Shown: positions 1 to 12,118, numbered from the stretch's first letter. The stretch is 64,000 nucleotides of DNA from Loripinus fragilis (GCA_964019695.1 OZ026515.1:42027994-42091993), one strand, 5' to 3'. Program-made: numbers and translations. Notes: generated by a model not told the origin, from the letters alone.

Positions 1-1640
1 TAAAGCCCTTGAAGAGGGACGCGTATAATAGAAGTGGTTATGAGGTGATAAAAGTCGTATAGATGGGTTGTTAAATGTCAGTATATTGCTTGTTTCTAAC
101 TGATGGAAGCACAGCATAACGCCAGAAGCTCGAGGGCTTGAACGTGCGCTGGTTTTGGGTGCATGGTTCTCAAAATTTGGTGTAAGTTAAGAGCTTATAA
201 TAGAAGTGGTTATGTGTTAATAAAAGTTGCCTAGATGTGTTGTTAAATAATCTCAGTATAATGATTATTACTGTCCTTATCGAAGCACAGCCTGAGCGGG
301 TGCTGTTTTTGGGTGCATGGTTCTCAAAATTTGGGTGAAAAATAAGAGTTTAAGCCCTTCAAGAGGGACACATATAATAAAAGTGGTTATGAGTTAATAC
401 AATCGTTTAGATGTGTTGTTAAAGAATCTCAATAGTTTGATTATTATGACCGTATCTAAGCACAGATGAATACCAGAAGCTTGAAGGCTTGTGCCTGCGT
501 GGTTTTGGGTGCGGGTTCTCAAAATTTGGTGTAAGTCAAGAGTTTAAGCCATTGAAAAGGGACACATATAATAGAAGTGGTTATGAGTTAGTAAAATGTC
601 TAGACGTATTGTTAAAGAATCTCAATATTTTGATTATTACTGTCAGCTGAACGCCAGAAGCTTGAGGGATTGTGCGTGCGCTGTTTTGGGGGTGCGTGGT
701 TCTCAAAATTTGGTGTAAGCTAAAATATTAAGCTTAATACATATACTAGAAGTGGTTATGAGTTAATAAAATTGTCTAGATGTGTTGTTAAAGAGTCTCA
801 GTATTTTTATTATTACTGACTGTATCTAAGCACAGCTGAACGCCAGAAGCTTGAGTGTGCGCTGGTTTTGGGTGCATGGTTCTCAAAATTTGGTGTAAGT
901 TTAGGGTTAAAACCCTTGAAAAGGGACATATATAAGAGAAGTCGTTATGAGTTTATAAAGTCGTCTGGATGTGTTGTATAAAAATCTCAGTAAACCTTAT
1001 CGCAGCACAGCCCAACACAAAAGCTTTTGGGGCTGTGCGTGCGCTGATTTTGGGTGCATGGTTCTCAAAAGTTGTTGTAAGTTAATAATCGAAGTGGCAT
1101 GAATTAATAAAAGTCGTCTAGGGATGTTGTTAAAAATAGAAGTATTTTGAATTTTTTTTAACAGTATCAAATCACAGTTGAACGCCAGAAGCTTCCAGGA
1201 GGCTTGTGCATTAGCTGGTTTGGGGTACATTGTTCCCAAATTTTGGTGTAAGTTGATGGTTAAATCCCTTGAAGAGGGACACATATATAAAAAAAGTGGT
1301 AATGAGTTGATTAATTTCCTCTTGGTATGTTGTGGAAACATGTCAGTATTTTGATTATTTTAATGAGACCAAATCACAGCTTGAGGGCTTGTGCATGACC
1401 TCGTTTTAGGTGCATGATTCTCTAAATTTGGTGTCAGTGGAAAAGGGAAACATATAATAGACGCGGGTATTAGATAATTAAAGTCGCTTTGGTGTGTTGT
1501 TAAAAAATGTTAGTATTTTGATTATTTTTTAATGAATCAAAGCACATCTGAACGCCAGAAGCTTGCAGGCTTGTGCATGGACTGGTTTTGGGTGTATGGT
1601 TCTCAAAATGTGGTGTAGTTAAGAAGTAAAGCCCTTGCAA
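1..1640. repeat. Tandem satellite, ~180-bp unit, about 9 copies
   Basis: A diverged tandem array. The phrase TGGTTCTCAAAATTTGGTGT recurs near 164, 318, 513, 697, 875, 1060, 1230, 1415 and 1598, giving a period of about 170-195 bp with one shortened unit near the start. Each unit also carries a GCCCTTGAAGAGGGAC-like box, an ATAATAGAAGTGGTTATGAG box and a CGCCAGAAGCTTGAGG box. The array is already in progress at base 1, so it extends left of the window. No coding potential is seen. Confidence 0.9.
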
Positions 1641-2395
1641 ACGGACAGTAAAGATGGTACGATGGTGGTGGGGTAGACTTGTTCAGTCCATTCAATTAGG
1701 TTTTATATTTTCATGGAAACAACTAACTAATGTTCTCTCAAATACCTATCTTACTGAATTATTCAAAGAATCTGGTGAGAATTGTATGCAAATAGTTTGA
1801 AAGAGTTAAAGTGCTATTAAAGAGGATATTTTTTTTCTTAGTATGAGGTGTTGATTTCGGGGAAAAAACAATTATTTCTACTGTTTGGACGATTGCCAGT
1901 CTAGTGGTGGGGTTGAGCATTGAAGATGAAAGCTTGTGGTATAGGCGACGTATGTTTAGCCCTGTTGGTTGCTGTTAGGTTGCTAAAACGCGGGTATGTC
2001 CTTGTAGATTTTAGGCTATCGCTATATGGAGGCGTTAGAGGTTAAATACTGCAATGGAATCATATGCATGTATGTTGATATAGTTGTTAAAAGCGGCTGA
2101 ATTGCGCGTATTGCGAGCCCTTGAGATATAAAGTAAAACGACGGCCTGTGTATTGAGAAACAGAGCGCTTAGGGGCGTGACGGTAATGGCAAATTGAATA
2201 AATTTAGGGCCATAACTATTGTGGTACAAGCATGGCTGAACATGTTCTGTTATTATCTTACACATTCGTGTAGGTATTGCGTATCGTTCAAGTTGCTGTT
2301 GTTGTGAGTTCGTGTGGGCGGGGGCCGTCTGAGAATCTGGAAAATACAATGATGCGTGATACATAAGCTGCAAGCTAAAAATGGGGGTCGGCGCT
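1641..2395. other. No gene or clear repeat recognised
   Basis: Non-coding sequence between the satellite and a possible SINE head. The only longer reading frame (minus strand, about 2035-2373) has no recognisable motif and is treated as chance. Confidence 0.5.
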
Positions 2396-2398
2396 AAG

Positions 2399-2482
2399 AA
2401 GGTGGCGGCTGGGCGGTCAAGTGGCCACCAGTTTTGACGCAGGCTTGCACCTTCGATTCCTATTCCTCGGTTGGTTCATGAG
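2399..2482 (+). repeat. Possible tRNA-like SINE head
   Basis: The segment has an A-box-like stretch (TGGGCGGTCAAGTGGC) and, about 35 bp later, a B-box-like stretch (CCTTCGATTCC), the spacing of an RNA polymerase III internal promoter of the tRNA-Leu/Ser sort. No cloverleaf could be confirmed and no 3' tail was found, so it may be a decayed SINE or chance. Confidence 0.25.
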
Positions 2483-3684
2483 AAGGTTGATCAGTCTTAA
2501 CTATTAGTTTGAAGTGATTCTACTGGTCAATGCAGTGCATGGTTAGAGCAGGGATAGTTTTAGCTGCCATCAATGTTGGGATTAATTGTGTTGATTTTAC
2601 AGTGAAGTACTCGGAATTTTAATGTCCTGATTATCAACTCAGATTAGCTACCAAACATACAGCTGGCTAATGTAATTAATGGTATAATTGGCCAAATTTG
2701 TTAGTTGAAAGGAGATCACTCCGCTGGTAAAGTACCGAAATGCTGGATATCACCATTTAGATTAGATCCGCTTATTTAATAGCATCGAAGATTGTTAAAT
2801 TGACATGTTTTATTGGTTCCATTTAACGTGTGTATTAGCACTTAATTATCCTGGATCAGGTTCTTAATGAAGAGAGTCCTTATTGGAAAAAATCGCATTT
2901 CATTATCATAGCATTTTAATTGCCCAATAGTGTTTTGATGCTATATAAATTTGGCCATGTTTCGTGTCTAGACATTTGCGTTTCCCTCCTTCCCCCTACG
3001 CATAGTTAGTCAGTTGATAGGTACTCCACCGGACTGGCCCCTGTCATTATAGCTTTTGCTTTGTTATGTTTTTCGTCTATTATGCATGGTTGTTCATAAG
3101 CGGAGCTCAACCCAAGCCCATTTTTTACCAAAAGGCATAACAAGTTAACCAGCGAGCCTATAATGTAGTTACAGCTTTTTTCAGTTTTCGTGCCTTCATA
3201 TTCTATGAGGGAAAAAAGAAAGACAGGGCCTGGGGCCAGTTTATTTTTGTGCTGTCAGGAAGAACCAGCGTTTCTAATAATATTTGATATTCTTGCGGAC
3301 AAACGCCCAATTTCCTGGTGGCCAAAGAAATTTCGAGGTGAAAAGAAATGTCATAGTAAGGGGGAAACGTATTTGTAATTGACCAGCATATTGGTAAGGC
3401 AGCGTTGAAGTTAGCAAGTCTGAGGTCAGCGCTTTTTGTATTTAGGCCACCAGCTATGTGTCACGATGATTGTTACTCCATTGGACATGTCGAGCGTTGC
3501 TGAATATAGAACATTTTCTTCAGCCATTGACAGGCCTGTACCAGCCTCGCCGCACCTCAGCATCAGTCGCTCTAGGGCACACGTAGAGATGGATGTTCGA
3601 TGTTCTGTAAAGTTGTAACGGGCTATTATAATTGTACAAATAAAAATACATAACATAAAATGGAGAGCGTATATGAATATTAAC
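2483..3684. other. No gene recognised
   Basis: AT-rich non-coding sequence. A TATAAA word at about 2944 has no supported gene downstream and is not called a promoter. Short overlapping frames at 3190-3750 have no recognisable motif. Confidence 0.5.
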
Positions 3685-3689
3685 AATGG

Positions 3690-3773
3690 CACAGTGTAGG
3701 ACCGGAAGTGTACGGTATTTGTGCTTGTACATTCTTTTGAGATTGTACATCGACGGATAAGTTATTTGTGCAA
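3690..3773 (+). repeat. Left 84-bp terminal inverted repeat
   Basis: Starts CACAGTG and ends TTTGTGCAA; pairs base for base with 4524-4607. It lies immediately after the AATGG target duplication. Confidence 0.9.
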
Positions 3774-4523
3774 GGCGGTCGCTTGGAAACGGTAAGCAGA
3801 TTTGTAGTTTTTGTCAGTTTTGATTATTTTTCTGTGAAATAAAGTATCGGCATTGTTTGCGTAATGACTCGGGGACATTTCAGGTGCATGTACATGTTAT
3901 TCAAAGTCACGGTTTCGCAACGAAAAGACTTTAATCATGTCAACATAAGAATTGTGAAAACATCTGACATAAAATAGACGCCGTTTTTGAGATGTTATCG
4001 AGTATCCTTTTGAAACTTTATATGTCAAGAACAAAAAACAGCAATAAAAATGAACGGCACTATCAAGTGTATGTGAGTTTATTCTCACAATGAGGTAAAA
4101 ATGCTAAGTAGGTCATCGGTTTCAATGCTAATTTTTGTAATTGCCGTTCAAATAACCGTACAAATATGGAATTAAACAGTGCAAACAAAAACCCCTCCCA
4201 TGACAGTTTTATTGTATGCATCGATAAACAAGCCTATAAACTAAGTTTACAGATTACTAAAAATGTGAAAAATAGTGAAAAACTGAAATAAACAAATGTC
4301 TGGTTGAAGATATCGAGCTTGCAAAGACACTGAAACTCGGACGAAACCAGGTGATAGCGTGATTTTCGTTGTTTTGTGAAACTTTCGGATTTAATGAAAA
4401 AAATCGAATAGTGGAAATCGATAGCTCAGCCTGTGTAACCTAATTTCCATCCACCAGAATTCCACTTAGAATGAAAGGCGTTTGAAAAAAGAGAAACTTC
4501 TTGTCAACCTACCCCTCGCTTCA

Positions 4524-4607
4524 TTGCACAAATAACTTATCCGTCGATGTACAATCTCAAAAGAATGTACAAGCACAAATACCGTACACTTCCGGTCCTA
4601 CACTGTG
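4524..4607 (-). repeat. Right 84-bp terminal inverted repeat
   Basis: Exact reverse complement of 3690-3773, followed directly by the second AATGG copy at 4608-4612. Confidence 0.9.
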
Positions 4608-4612
4608 AATGG

Positions 4613-5720
4613 TAGCATGTTTTTTACGAACCTCTTTTGACATATTAGACGTCCTGCAGTGTCGTATTTAGCCCTTTTATTTTTCAGTTTCCATTGACTT
4701 AAGTCAAGTGCCATTTTATGCGTGAGCAAAGTGGGTGAAGCAGACACATCCAATGTCGTTTTTGGGATTGAACCTATAAAACGGGTCTACGCTTATAACG
4801 GGTGTATGTACATTGTGTTCAAAGACACGCCTTTCACGCATGGTTCATTGACGGATATTCCAAGGATTGTTAAACGTGTCGAAGTGAGTTGATTTCTTGG
4901 GATGTAACAACGCCATTATTGCGGAAAGCAGTAGATACATTGCGTATTCAATGGGATGATAATGTTGTAAGTGTATCACAATTTCAATTTACACGATATG
5001 TCGTATTTAAGGAAACAGTCAGTGTCTTCGCTGTTGTACATAGATGATCGTTTGTTGGGAAAATATCGAGGAAAGGCTCCATAGCATTTGAACAGTCCCT
5101 TTAGCCATTCTCAGTTCGCGATACCTTGGGCAGTAAGTTTTTTTTGTGGGTTTGGAACCTTTTAATAATCTTACGAAGACTGTTTTCGTCCCTACTTCAG
5201 TGATGATTTTTTCTAGCAATGTGGGTTGACACAGAAGAATGCAATTTATGTTTAACTGATAAGCGTAAAGTAAAATTGAGAACGATTAGGAGGCGGTTCT
5301 AAGAGGAGTAGTCGAATCTTTACTCAACAAGCATGATATTGGCGATTTAATTTGCGCATCTTAATTATACACCACTGAGATAAGGCAATTTTATGCGCGA
5401 TAAGAAATAATGAGCTTATCATCCCTGAGTGTCGAGGTGGAGATTTCGAAGTTCTTGGATACCTGGCATAACCTTTAGTCTGTCTGTCAGAATGCCATGT
5501 TTCACTGCAAGTCACTTCTGATAGCTCTGATTATATACGGGCGGCTTTTTTCAAATCTACGGACGGCGATGGGTCATTTTCAGATTTTGGTTTCAGAAGC
5601 AATTAGCTTTCCCCATTATAGTAAAAGAGGCCTTAGCTCTGAAAATATGCGTTGGATTGCGGTGATTAGGTTTTCTCAGTTAAGATGCTATATAAGTGTT
5701 CGTGAGAACTCACGTATATA
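4613..5720. other. No gene recognised
   Basis: Non-coding sequence between the TIR element and the LINE tail. Short frames at 5019-5219, 5324-5515 and 5497-5757 show no motif; the last one owes its His run to the ATC microsatellite of the LINE tail. Confidence 0.5.
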
Positions 5721-5739
5721 TCATCATCATCATCATCAT
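5721..5739 (-). repeat. (TGA)n-type 3' tail of the LINE
   Basis: Six ATC trinucleotides on the plus strand read as a TGA/GAT repeat on the minus strand. It lies about 15 bp after the LINE stop codon, the position expected for the microsatellite tail of a non-LTR retrotransposon lacking a poly(A) tail. Confidence 0.8.
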
Positions 5740-5753
5740 AAACGGATTTTTGA

Positions 5754-8168
5754 TTAACGTGCAGGTGCAGGGGCATCATCCACATCAGTGGGCCCCTTTC
5801 CAGGTAACTGGCTAGCTGCACGCATAGCAGATCTCACACCTGATCTCCAGGTGCTCCTTTCTTGAGGGTCAACTGTGGTGAGCTTCCACTCACGGCAGTC
5901 TTTCTCTGTCAGTTTCTTCCATGTTTGCTTGGGCCTCCCTGCCCCCCGCTTGCCGTCAATCTGCATATCATATGCTGTTCTGATTGCACCACTGGAACGC
6001 GCCACATGCCCAAACCAGCGAAGCCTTCTCTCTCTCAAAATGAGGTCGAGGTCCTCAAGCTGAAGCTTTGCCAGTAGCTCGCTTGACCTTACCCTGGCCA
6101 CATCCTCTGGCTTGATACTGCAGATCTGTCTGATCATGGCCCTATCATTGCGTTGCAAGCGCTGCAGATTTGTCTTGGTAAGTGGCCAAGTTTCACTGGC
6201 ATGGAGCATGGCGCTCCGCACGCAAGAGCTGTACACATGGCCACGGGTCTTGTAAGAGAGGTGGCGGGATGTGAGAACTGGTAGTAGCTCCCTGAACTTC
6301 TTCCAGGCAGTTTTCACACGAGTAGTGACCGCCATTTCACAGCCTCCACCAGCAGAAAGCATGTCACCGAGGTAGCAGAAGGAAGCTACCACCTCAAGCT
6401 TATCAGGTCCAACCTGGACTTCACTCTGTGGTCTGCCGTCAATAGGGCGAGCATTTCCCATGCACCGTGCACACCTATAATCAGGATTTGGTGTCAGTCT
6501 TTGTTGCCCACTGCATTTCTTATGCACCCAAAGTTTGCAGCCATTGCAGTAGATGCTGTTGTTGCCTACTCCTGTACGACAGACAGCGCATGGGTATTCG
6601 CCTGAACTCTGCAAGAGGTCCAGGCCTGTACCACAGATCATGACTTTTGTCTTTCCTGCATTCACCCTCAATCCCTTCTTCTCCATGGCTTCTTTCCATA
6701 TCAAGAGCCTCCTGACACATTCCTCTAGGGAGTCAGCAATGATGACAAGATCATCTGCATATAGGTCCTCCCAGGGAACACCAGCCCGAAACTCACGTGA
6801 CAAGGCCTCCAGCACAATGATGAAGAGCAAGGGACTGAGTACAGATCCCTGATGGACCCCGACCTTCACCTCAAACTCTTTGCTGAAACCCTCGCCAACA
6901 CGAACCCGGCTTCGTGCATTAGCATACATTCCCTGGACTAAACGAACAATCCATTCCTCAACGCCTAGCTTTCTCAGGGCCCACCAGATAACCTTCCGAG
7001 GGACACGGTCAAATGCTTTCTCTAGGTCCACGAAGGCCATATAAAGCCTCTTGTTCACTGCTAAGTATTTCTCCTGCAGCTGCCGGACCACAAAGATTGC
7101 ATCTGTAGTGCCTCTTCCTGGGACAAAGCCAAACTGGGAGTCGTCAATAGACACCACCTGTCTTATGAGACCATCGACAATCCTCTCTAGGATCTTCATG
7201 GCTTGCTCAGTCAGCTTGAGGCCTCGATAGTTGCCTCTATCCAAAGCATCACCCTTGCCCTTGTAAAGGCAGACAATGAAACTTTCCTCCCAGTCAGTTG
7301 GGACCTTGCCATCACGGATAATCGCAGTAGCAAGATCTCGGATCATGGTGGCCCCTGTATCACCTGCTGCCTTGATCATCTCCACCACTATGCCTGATGG
7401 ACCTGCAGCTTTGCCCGACTTCATCTTTGAGATGGCCTTCTTCACCATGTCAATAGTGATTGGGATAGGCGGGCCTTCTAACGGAGGTTCATTGGACAGG
7501 TGATCAGGGTCCCAATCAAATTCAACGTTGAGAAGCCTTTCATAATGTTCAGCCCATGCATTCTGCTTTGCCTCCTCACTCATTGACATTTCCCCAATGT
7601 CATTCTTAACTGGCTTTTCGCCTACAACATCAACATTCTCTTTCCTCATCTGGTTGGCGAGGCGGAAGATATCAGACGACTTGTGGTCAATGCCCTCATA
7701 GACCACCTTGTCTGCTTCGTGGCGTGCATGGTGCACCACACGTCTGGAGATGCGCTTGGCAGTGTTATATGATGCTCGTGTGCATTTGCCAGCCTTCCAT
7801 GCTTTGAAAGCTTGGCGCTTGGCTGTGATGGCATCATCTACTTCCTTATTCCACCACCAAGTTTCACGTCGCCATCGGTGGGGCTTTGTTGTGCCGCACA
7901 CCTCCTCTGTTGTCTTCAGCAAACCTGTCTTGAGTTTCGCCCAGATTTCCTCAGTAGTAGTAGCCGCTTCAGTTTCCACAGCGGGCACATGTGCCTTGAA
8001 GACTTCCTGGAATCGGCTACACGTTTGAGGATCTCTGAGCTTCCACACTTTTGGACGTGGGGTGAATTTGCGCTTAATTTGGGGCGGCATATCAATCATC
8101 ATGTCGCACACAAGGAGCTGATGCTGCAGAGCAACCTCCTCTCCAGGAATCACCTTCACATAATACAT
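5754..8168 (-). mobile_element. 5'-truncated LINE: open reverse transcriptase with embedded PHD finger
   Basis: An open frame of 833 codons ends at 5754; the LINE-like part begins near codon 31 (about 8168) with the tail of an apurinic-type endonuclease domain (YYVKVIPGEE...LLVCD). Reverse transcriptase motifs follow in order: GKAAGPSG (~281-288), YKGKGD, GFVPGRGTTDAIF (~376-388), FVDLEKAFDRVP (~408-419), HQGSVLSP (~468-475) and the catalytic YADD (~499-502). Between the palm and the C-terminal region lies C-x2-C-x10-C-x2-C-x4-H-x2-C-x13-C-x2-C (~556-598), a C4HC3 PHD-type zinc finger. The C-terminus has GHVARSSG and a WKKLTEKDCREWKL stretch. The enzyme would copy LINE RNA into DNA at a nicked target. 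The frame is open but the endonuclease is missing, so this copy is dead-on-arrival. The clade (I/Nimb-like or RTE-like) is not settled from sequence alone. Confidence 0.9.
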
Positions 8169-8497
8169 AATAATAAAACATAATACGGGATTTTGTGGCA
8201 TCCCGCTTAGAGACAAATGTGGTCTGCCCTGGACTTTGATAGCTTCGAATTTCAATTTTCCCAGGAGAAATTGGCATATCTATATATCAGATGTGTTATG
8301 GTTATCGTACATGTACAGAGGTTCTTTCGCTTATTTAGTGGGAGACTTGATCCGTTTTATAAAATATGCGCGTCGTGTCAGTGGAAGGCCGTTGGAGATT
8401 GTTTGATTTACTCCAGCATGCCAGGTCGAACAAGTGTAGTTATCTTTCACGCTGGCAAAAATGATGTAAAATAAAACCTGCAGAGAATCGAATGACA

Positions 8498-8632
8498 GGA
8501 GCTGATCAGAGCTTATTCATGCTTGAGTTGTAGTCAAGGCATCGTTTTTGTTTTGTGTTTTCAGGAAGCTGATCAGAGCTTGTTCATGCTTGAGTTGCAG
8601 TCAAGGCATTGTTTTAGTTTGTGTTTTCAGGA
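8498..8632 (+). repeat. 67-bp tandem duplication
   Basis: Two adjacent copies of a unit beginning GCTGATCAGAGCTT, at 8501 and 8568, each followed by CATGCTTGAGTTG and AGTCAAGGCAT and ending GTGTTTTCAGGAAG. They differ at a few sites. Confidence 0.85.
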
Positions 8633-10246
8633 AGGTCATTGTTAGTTGATAAGCGGATTGACGTTTTAAACCGACCCACGCGGAAATCATGTGAGAGAAG
8701 TGCTTTTACATCATCACAGATAAATCAAATATTTCTCTGGGCATGCTCAAAGAATATGTTTATCTCAATGCGATCGTGTAGGTTAGTTTTGTAATTAGAA
8801 CCAGCGTATTAGTACAGCATCAAACAAGGTTTCTTGTTATGCGTGGCGACTTGCACAGCCACCTTTCATTGCACAAAAATCAATTCTGTGTTATGAAGAA
8901 GAGAGACCCGTTTCCTATTAAGGAGATGGACCTTAAATTCAAGAAGATGGTATTTATTTATTGTCTGACCAACATAAAACTTAAGAAAAACGGAAATGCT
9001 ACTCGATGGCCTTGATGTCCACCTTCAACATACCTAAATAGCGTTCCCTGGCACGTAAAGTGAATCAAAAATTTGTGTTTAAACAATTACCAGTTTTCTG
9101 GTATTACTGTCAAGTAGAATATCCTCGGCAAACCAATATCAGTATCAGTATGTTTAATGAGTGCCCCACCAAGTTAAAAAGTTTGCCCTAAACATTGCGA
9201 AATTGTTCGACAGACTGGTGTTTGGCATGAGAGAGCGAGAGTGGCGGCCGTGACTTGTGGATTAGTTGTGCAGTTAGTAAAGTTTAATGCTTGTATTAAC
9301 AAATAACGGAATAAAACATGTACGACTTTCGGGAGTTGAGAAGTTAAAATGAAAGAGGGAACCTTCGCATTGTGCTACCCACACGATTGGCACTTTCCAC
9401 ACTGAGAAGCATCAGCCTGGGGCTATTCGCTGTGTGCACTCGTACAGCAGCCAAGCTTACCATAGCATACCCGTACGAAAAGTTTGACAATACTCCGACG
9501 GATTTTTGCTATACTCCAACCAAATTCACGTAGTATTCTTCGATTCTTGCTGTACAATAGCGTTACTTTTATTATCGCCAGAATCCAAGAAAAATCCACC
9601 CACTATTATAGCCATAATTTTGTCTTCATTAACGAAGAAAAAGTACATCCGTTATTATCGCCGAAAAGTTTTGTAGGTATAAAATCTGACTTAAGAGTTC
9701 ATATCTAGCAAAACTACCGCGAGAAAAATATAATTGTGAATGTAGAGGACAAATTGTTTGCAACTTTCCTCAGTTGAATGCGTTGTCCAGAAGAGTTTTA
9801 TCTTGAAATCTTGAAAAGAAATCTACTTTTCTACACCCAGATGGCACTATTACATCGGGCCCACGGTATGCTGATTTCGGTGGGGATGCCGATGTAAATG
9901 CGGCGTTAGTTCAACATCTGCAATATGCTATTCCTTCAGCAAGGCTATCGTCGACTGGCTGACGATCACCGGACCACGTTTTCGGTTGAGTATGGCAATA
10001 CATTATCGGCCATGACAATTTCAATTATTTGGTCTCGTTTCAGATCATGTACCATTTCGCATGCACCTGTGTTTTTGTTGAATCTTATCATCAAAAGTCC
10101 TGCAATATAAAATAATGTCCGTTGTTGTTTGTCCTGGCATGCTGCGAGTCAATACGTTTAAGAATTTATTACAATTCACAACATGCTTGTCTAATAATAT
10201 TGGTGTTTTATCCACAAACGATATTAACCTATATAAGCCGACGTAT

Positions 10247-10250
<4 letters not shown>
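8633..10250. other. No gene recognised
   Basis: Non-coding. A palindrome-like word ATACCCGTACGAAAA at 9467-9481 recurs inverted at 14852-14866; both are followed inward by AT-rich sequence with many GCAATA and ATTATCGCC-like words. This may mark the ends of an old 5.4-kb element but could not be firmed up. Confidence 0.4.

Positions 10251-10301
<51 letters not shown>
10251..10301 (+). repeat. (GT)n microsatellite
   Basis: About 25 uninterrupted GT dinucleotides. Confidence 0.97.
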
Positions 10302-10302
<1 letters not shown>

Positions 10303-10387
10303 CAGTTTCTTTTTTCTTCTTTTTTATCATTATCTAGGACCCAGTATTAACGGACTGGTCACTGACGGAAATACAATATTTGCATAT

Positions 10388-11033
10388 GCAAAGCTTTCAT
10401 GGACCGCAAATTTAGGAGTTCGTCAATTTCACGCAATGTGAAGAATTGGTACCAATGCGTCATTTTTAGCAAATGTGAAATTTACGTATGGTCAGTATCG
10501 ATAATTTTCGGGCGTAAAATTTGTGCTCGAATTTCACATTTTAAAGCTAACTGGTACGATTTTCATAAATGTGAAGAATTGGTACCAAATTCTCTAATGT
10601 CTAATGTATCGCGGCTAAATCCTCACATCTGTGAAAAATGGTATCAAATTGTCACATGTGAAAAAAATCTGTATAAAACTCTAACGTGAGAAGAACTGGT
10701 ACCAAATCTCTAAACATGTGAAATGTTGGTACCAAATCATCAGAGATATGACGAACTTGTACTTAACTGTCACAGATGGCAATGACAAAACTGAAAAATT
10801 GGAATCGAATGCAAGATACATTAGGGTTTGGGGGTATTCTATCAAAGTGAGGAATACGCATGTATGCTATATATGAAATTCGACTTTGTGCGTACTTTTC
10901 ACAAAGTGAAAGATTTTGGTACGGAATATGTGGCGTATTGGTACCAATTTTTCACGTGCAGGTGAGATATTTGAAAATAATACCGTGTGAAATTTACTTA
11001 GTGTGAAATTTGCGGTTCAATAAAGCCCTTTGT
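10388..11033. mobile_element. ~645-bp foldback element with internal short repeats
   Basis: The ends AAAGCTTTCATGGACCGCAA (from 10390) and CCGCAAATTT match, inverted and with a two-base gap, AAATTTGCGG...AAAGCCCTTT near 11006-11031. Between them lies an irregular array of words such as CACATGTGAAGAATTGG, TTGGTACCAAAT and AAATGTGAAATTT, spaced roughly 35-60 bp apart, with the TGTGAA word in both orientations. No coding frame is convincing. The design of inverted ends around a short-repeat array is shared with three other elements in the window. No clear target duplication was found. Confidence 0.55.
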
Positions 11034-11744
11034 CATTAATAAATTTAATAGGTACGCAATCAAGATCAACGTTGGCGTTATTGCAAATTTAATTCGAGTC
11101 TGCACATTTGTGCAGGCTCGTCAGAGCATAACACTTTGGTTTCTGTAGATCACATTTATCTTTCGGATGAAATATGTACCTGACAGGATACAGTAACCTG
11201 AGAAAGCATTGCCGTAACCCCAGAATAGGTTAATCATTTTATGCGATAAAAGATACTGCTATGATCACTAAGTTGTCGTCTGCTATAGCATCTTCTTTTA
11301 GGCATCATTTCCCCACAGTCGACCGTTTGCAAATATAGAACAGGTTGATCACCGAAAACTAACTTCATGCATTTAATAAATGCTTATCTGTTGTCTCAGG
11401 AATTTTCTGTGAAGAATTTTTCTCACATTTAATAAAATAAACATGATAAGCTTGACAGTTGTTTCCCAAGATTAGCCAATGGGAGTCAAAGATTTCGGTT
11501 TTTGAATCTTCATATTGGAGGTTTAAAAAATATTCGGCATTGATAGTTTTTTGTGCGTTTCTGGAATAATAAAGGGATATTTTCTTCATTAACTGGAATT
11601 GTTTGTTGTTCACTCTGAATGCACGGCATAAGCTCTTCACATGCTTTGGAATTTTACTATGATTTTGTCGTCTGCTGACTTTAGAAAAAAACATCAAGTT
11701 TTTCATAAAAAAAATATTTCGTGAACCCTAAGCCCTGAAATATA
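11034..11744. other. No gene recognised
   Basis: AT-rich non-coding sequence. A minus-strand frame at 11365-11706 has no recognisable domain. Confidence 0.45.
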
Positions 11745-11830
11745 TCAGAGTGTCAAATGGTTAGGATCCAAATCAAGTCCAACTTTCTGTCGGTCCTGAT
11801 CTGGGTCCAAACTGTTTGCAAAGATTATCA
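11745..11830 (-). repeat. Hairpin MITE remnant, 'CAAACAGTTTGGACCC' family
   Basis: On the minus strand this reads CAAACAGTTTGGACCCAGAT, a central stretch, then the partly inverted counterpart ending in a TTTGACACTCTGATA-like word. The same unit recurs at 23335, 54968, 56785, 59760 and 60824. Confidence 0.65.
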
Positions 11831-12118
11831 ACAGATGACAAAATCGCCAGTTGCAGATAAAGAGGTAAATCCTCGGAGAAGCTATGTGCAGGTTGATCTG
11901 GACTTTCTAAATGTACATGACGCCAAAAGCTAAGCATCGACTAAATATTTTCCGAGAAAAAATAATGAAGAAATTTTCATAAAACTTAGATTTATAATAA
12001 AATTTAAATTATGCAATTAGATATGACCCCTATCAGTCAGTATCGTTTACAATATACGGTCCACCGAACTACATCATCAGATTAACATGCAGACGACAAC
12101 TGTTGTGAAATTAAGATG

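Larger units (their letters stand above)
3690..4607. mobile_element. 918-bp non-autonomous TIR transposon, Transib/RAG-like ends
   Basis: The element is bounded by two inverted repeats of 84 bp (3690-3773 and 4524-4607) that I read as identical base for base. It is flanked by a direct 5-bp duplication AATGG at 3685-3689 and 4608-4612. Each end begins CACAGTGTAGGACCGG; the first seven bases equal the consensus heptamer of V(D)J recombination signals. Known: Transib and RAG-like transposons start with CAC heptamers and make 5-bp duplications, whereas CACTA/En-Spm elements give 2-3 bp and Chapaev 4 bp. Inference: a non-autonomous member of the Transib/RAG-like group, recently mobile because the ends are identical. 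No nonamer-like word sits 12 or 23 bp inside the heptamer, and the 750-bp interior has no open frame of note, so any transposase must be supplied elsewhere. Confidence 0.82.

Noticed and set aside
2940..2950. TATAAA-type promoter
   Set aside because: No downstream exon or transcript evidence; such words are frequent in AT-rich DNA.
4185..4193. Exact RSS nonamer ACAAAAACC inside the CACAGTG-ended element
   Set aside because: It lies about 500 bp from either end with no heptamer at 12 or 23 bp, so it is best explained by chance in AT-rich DNA.
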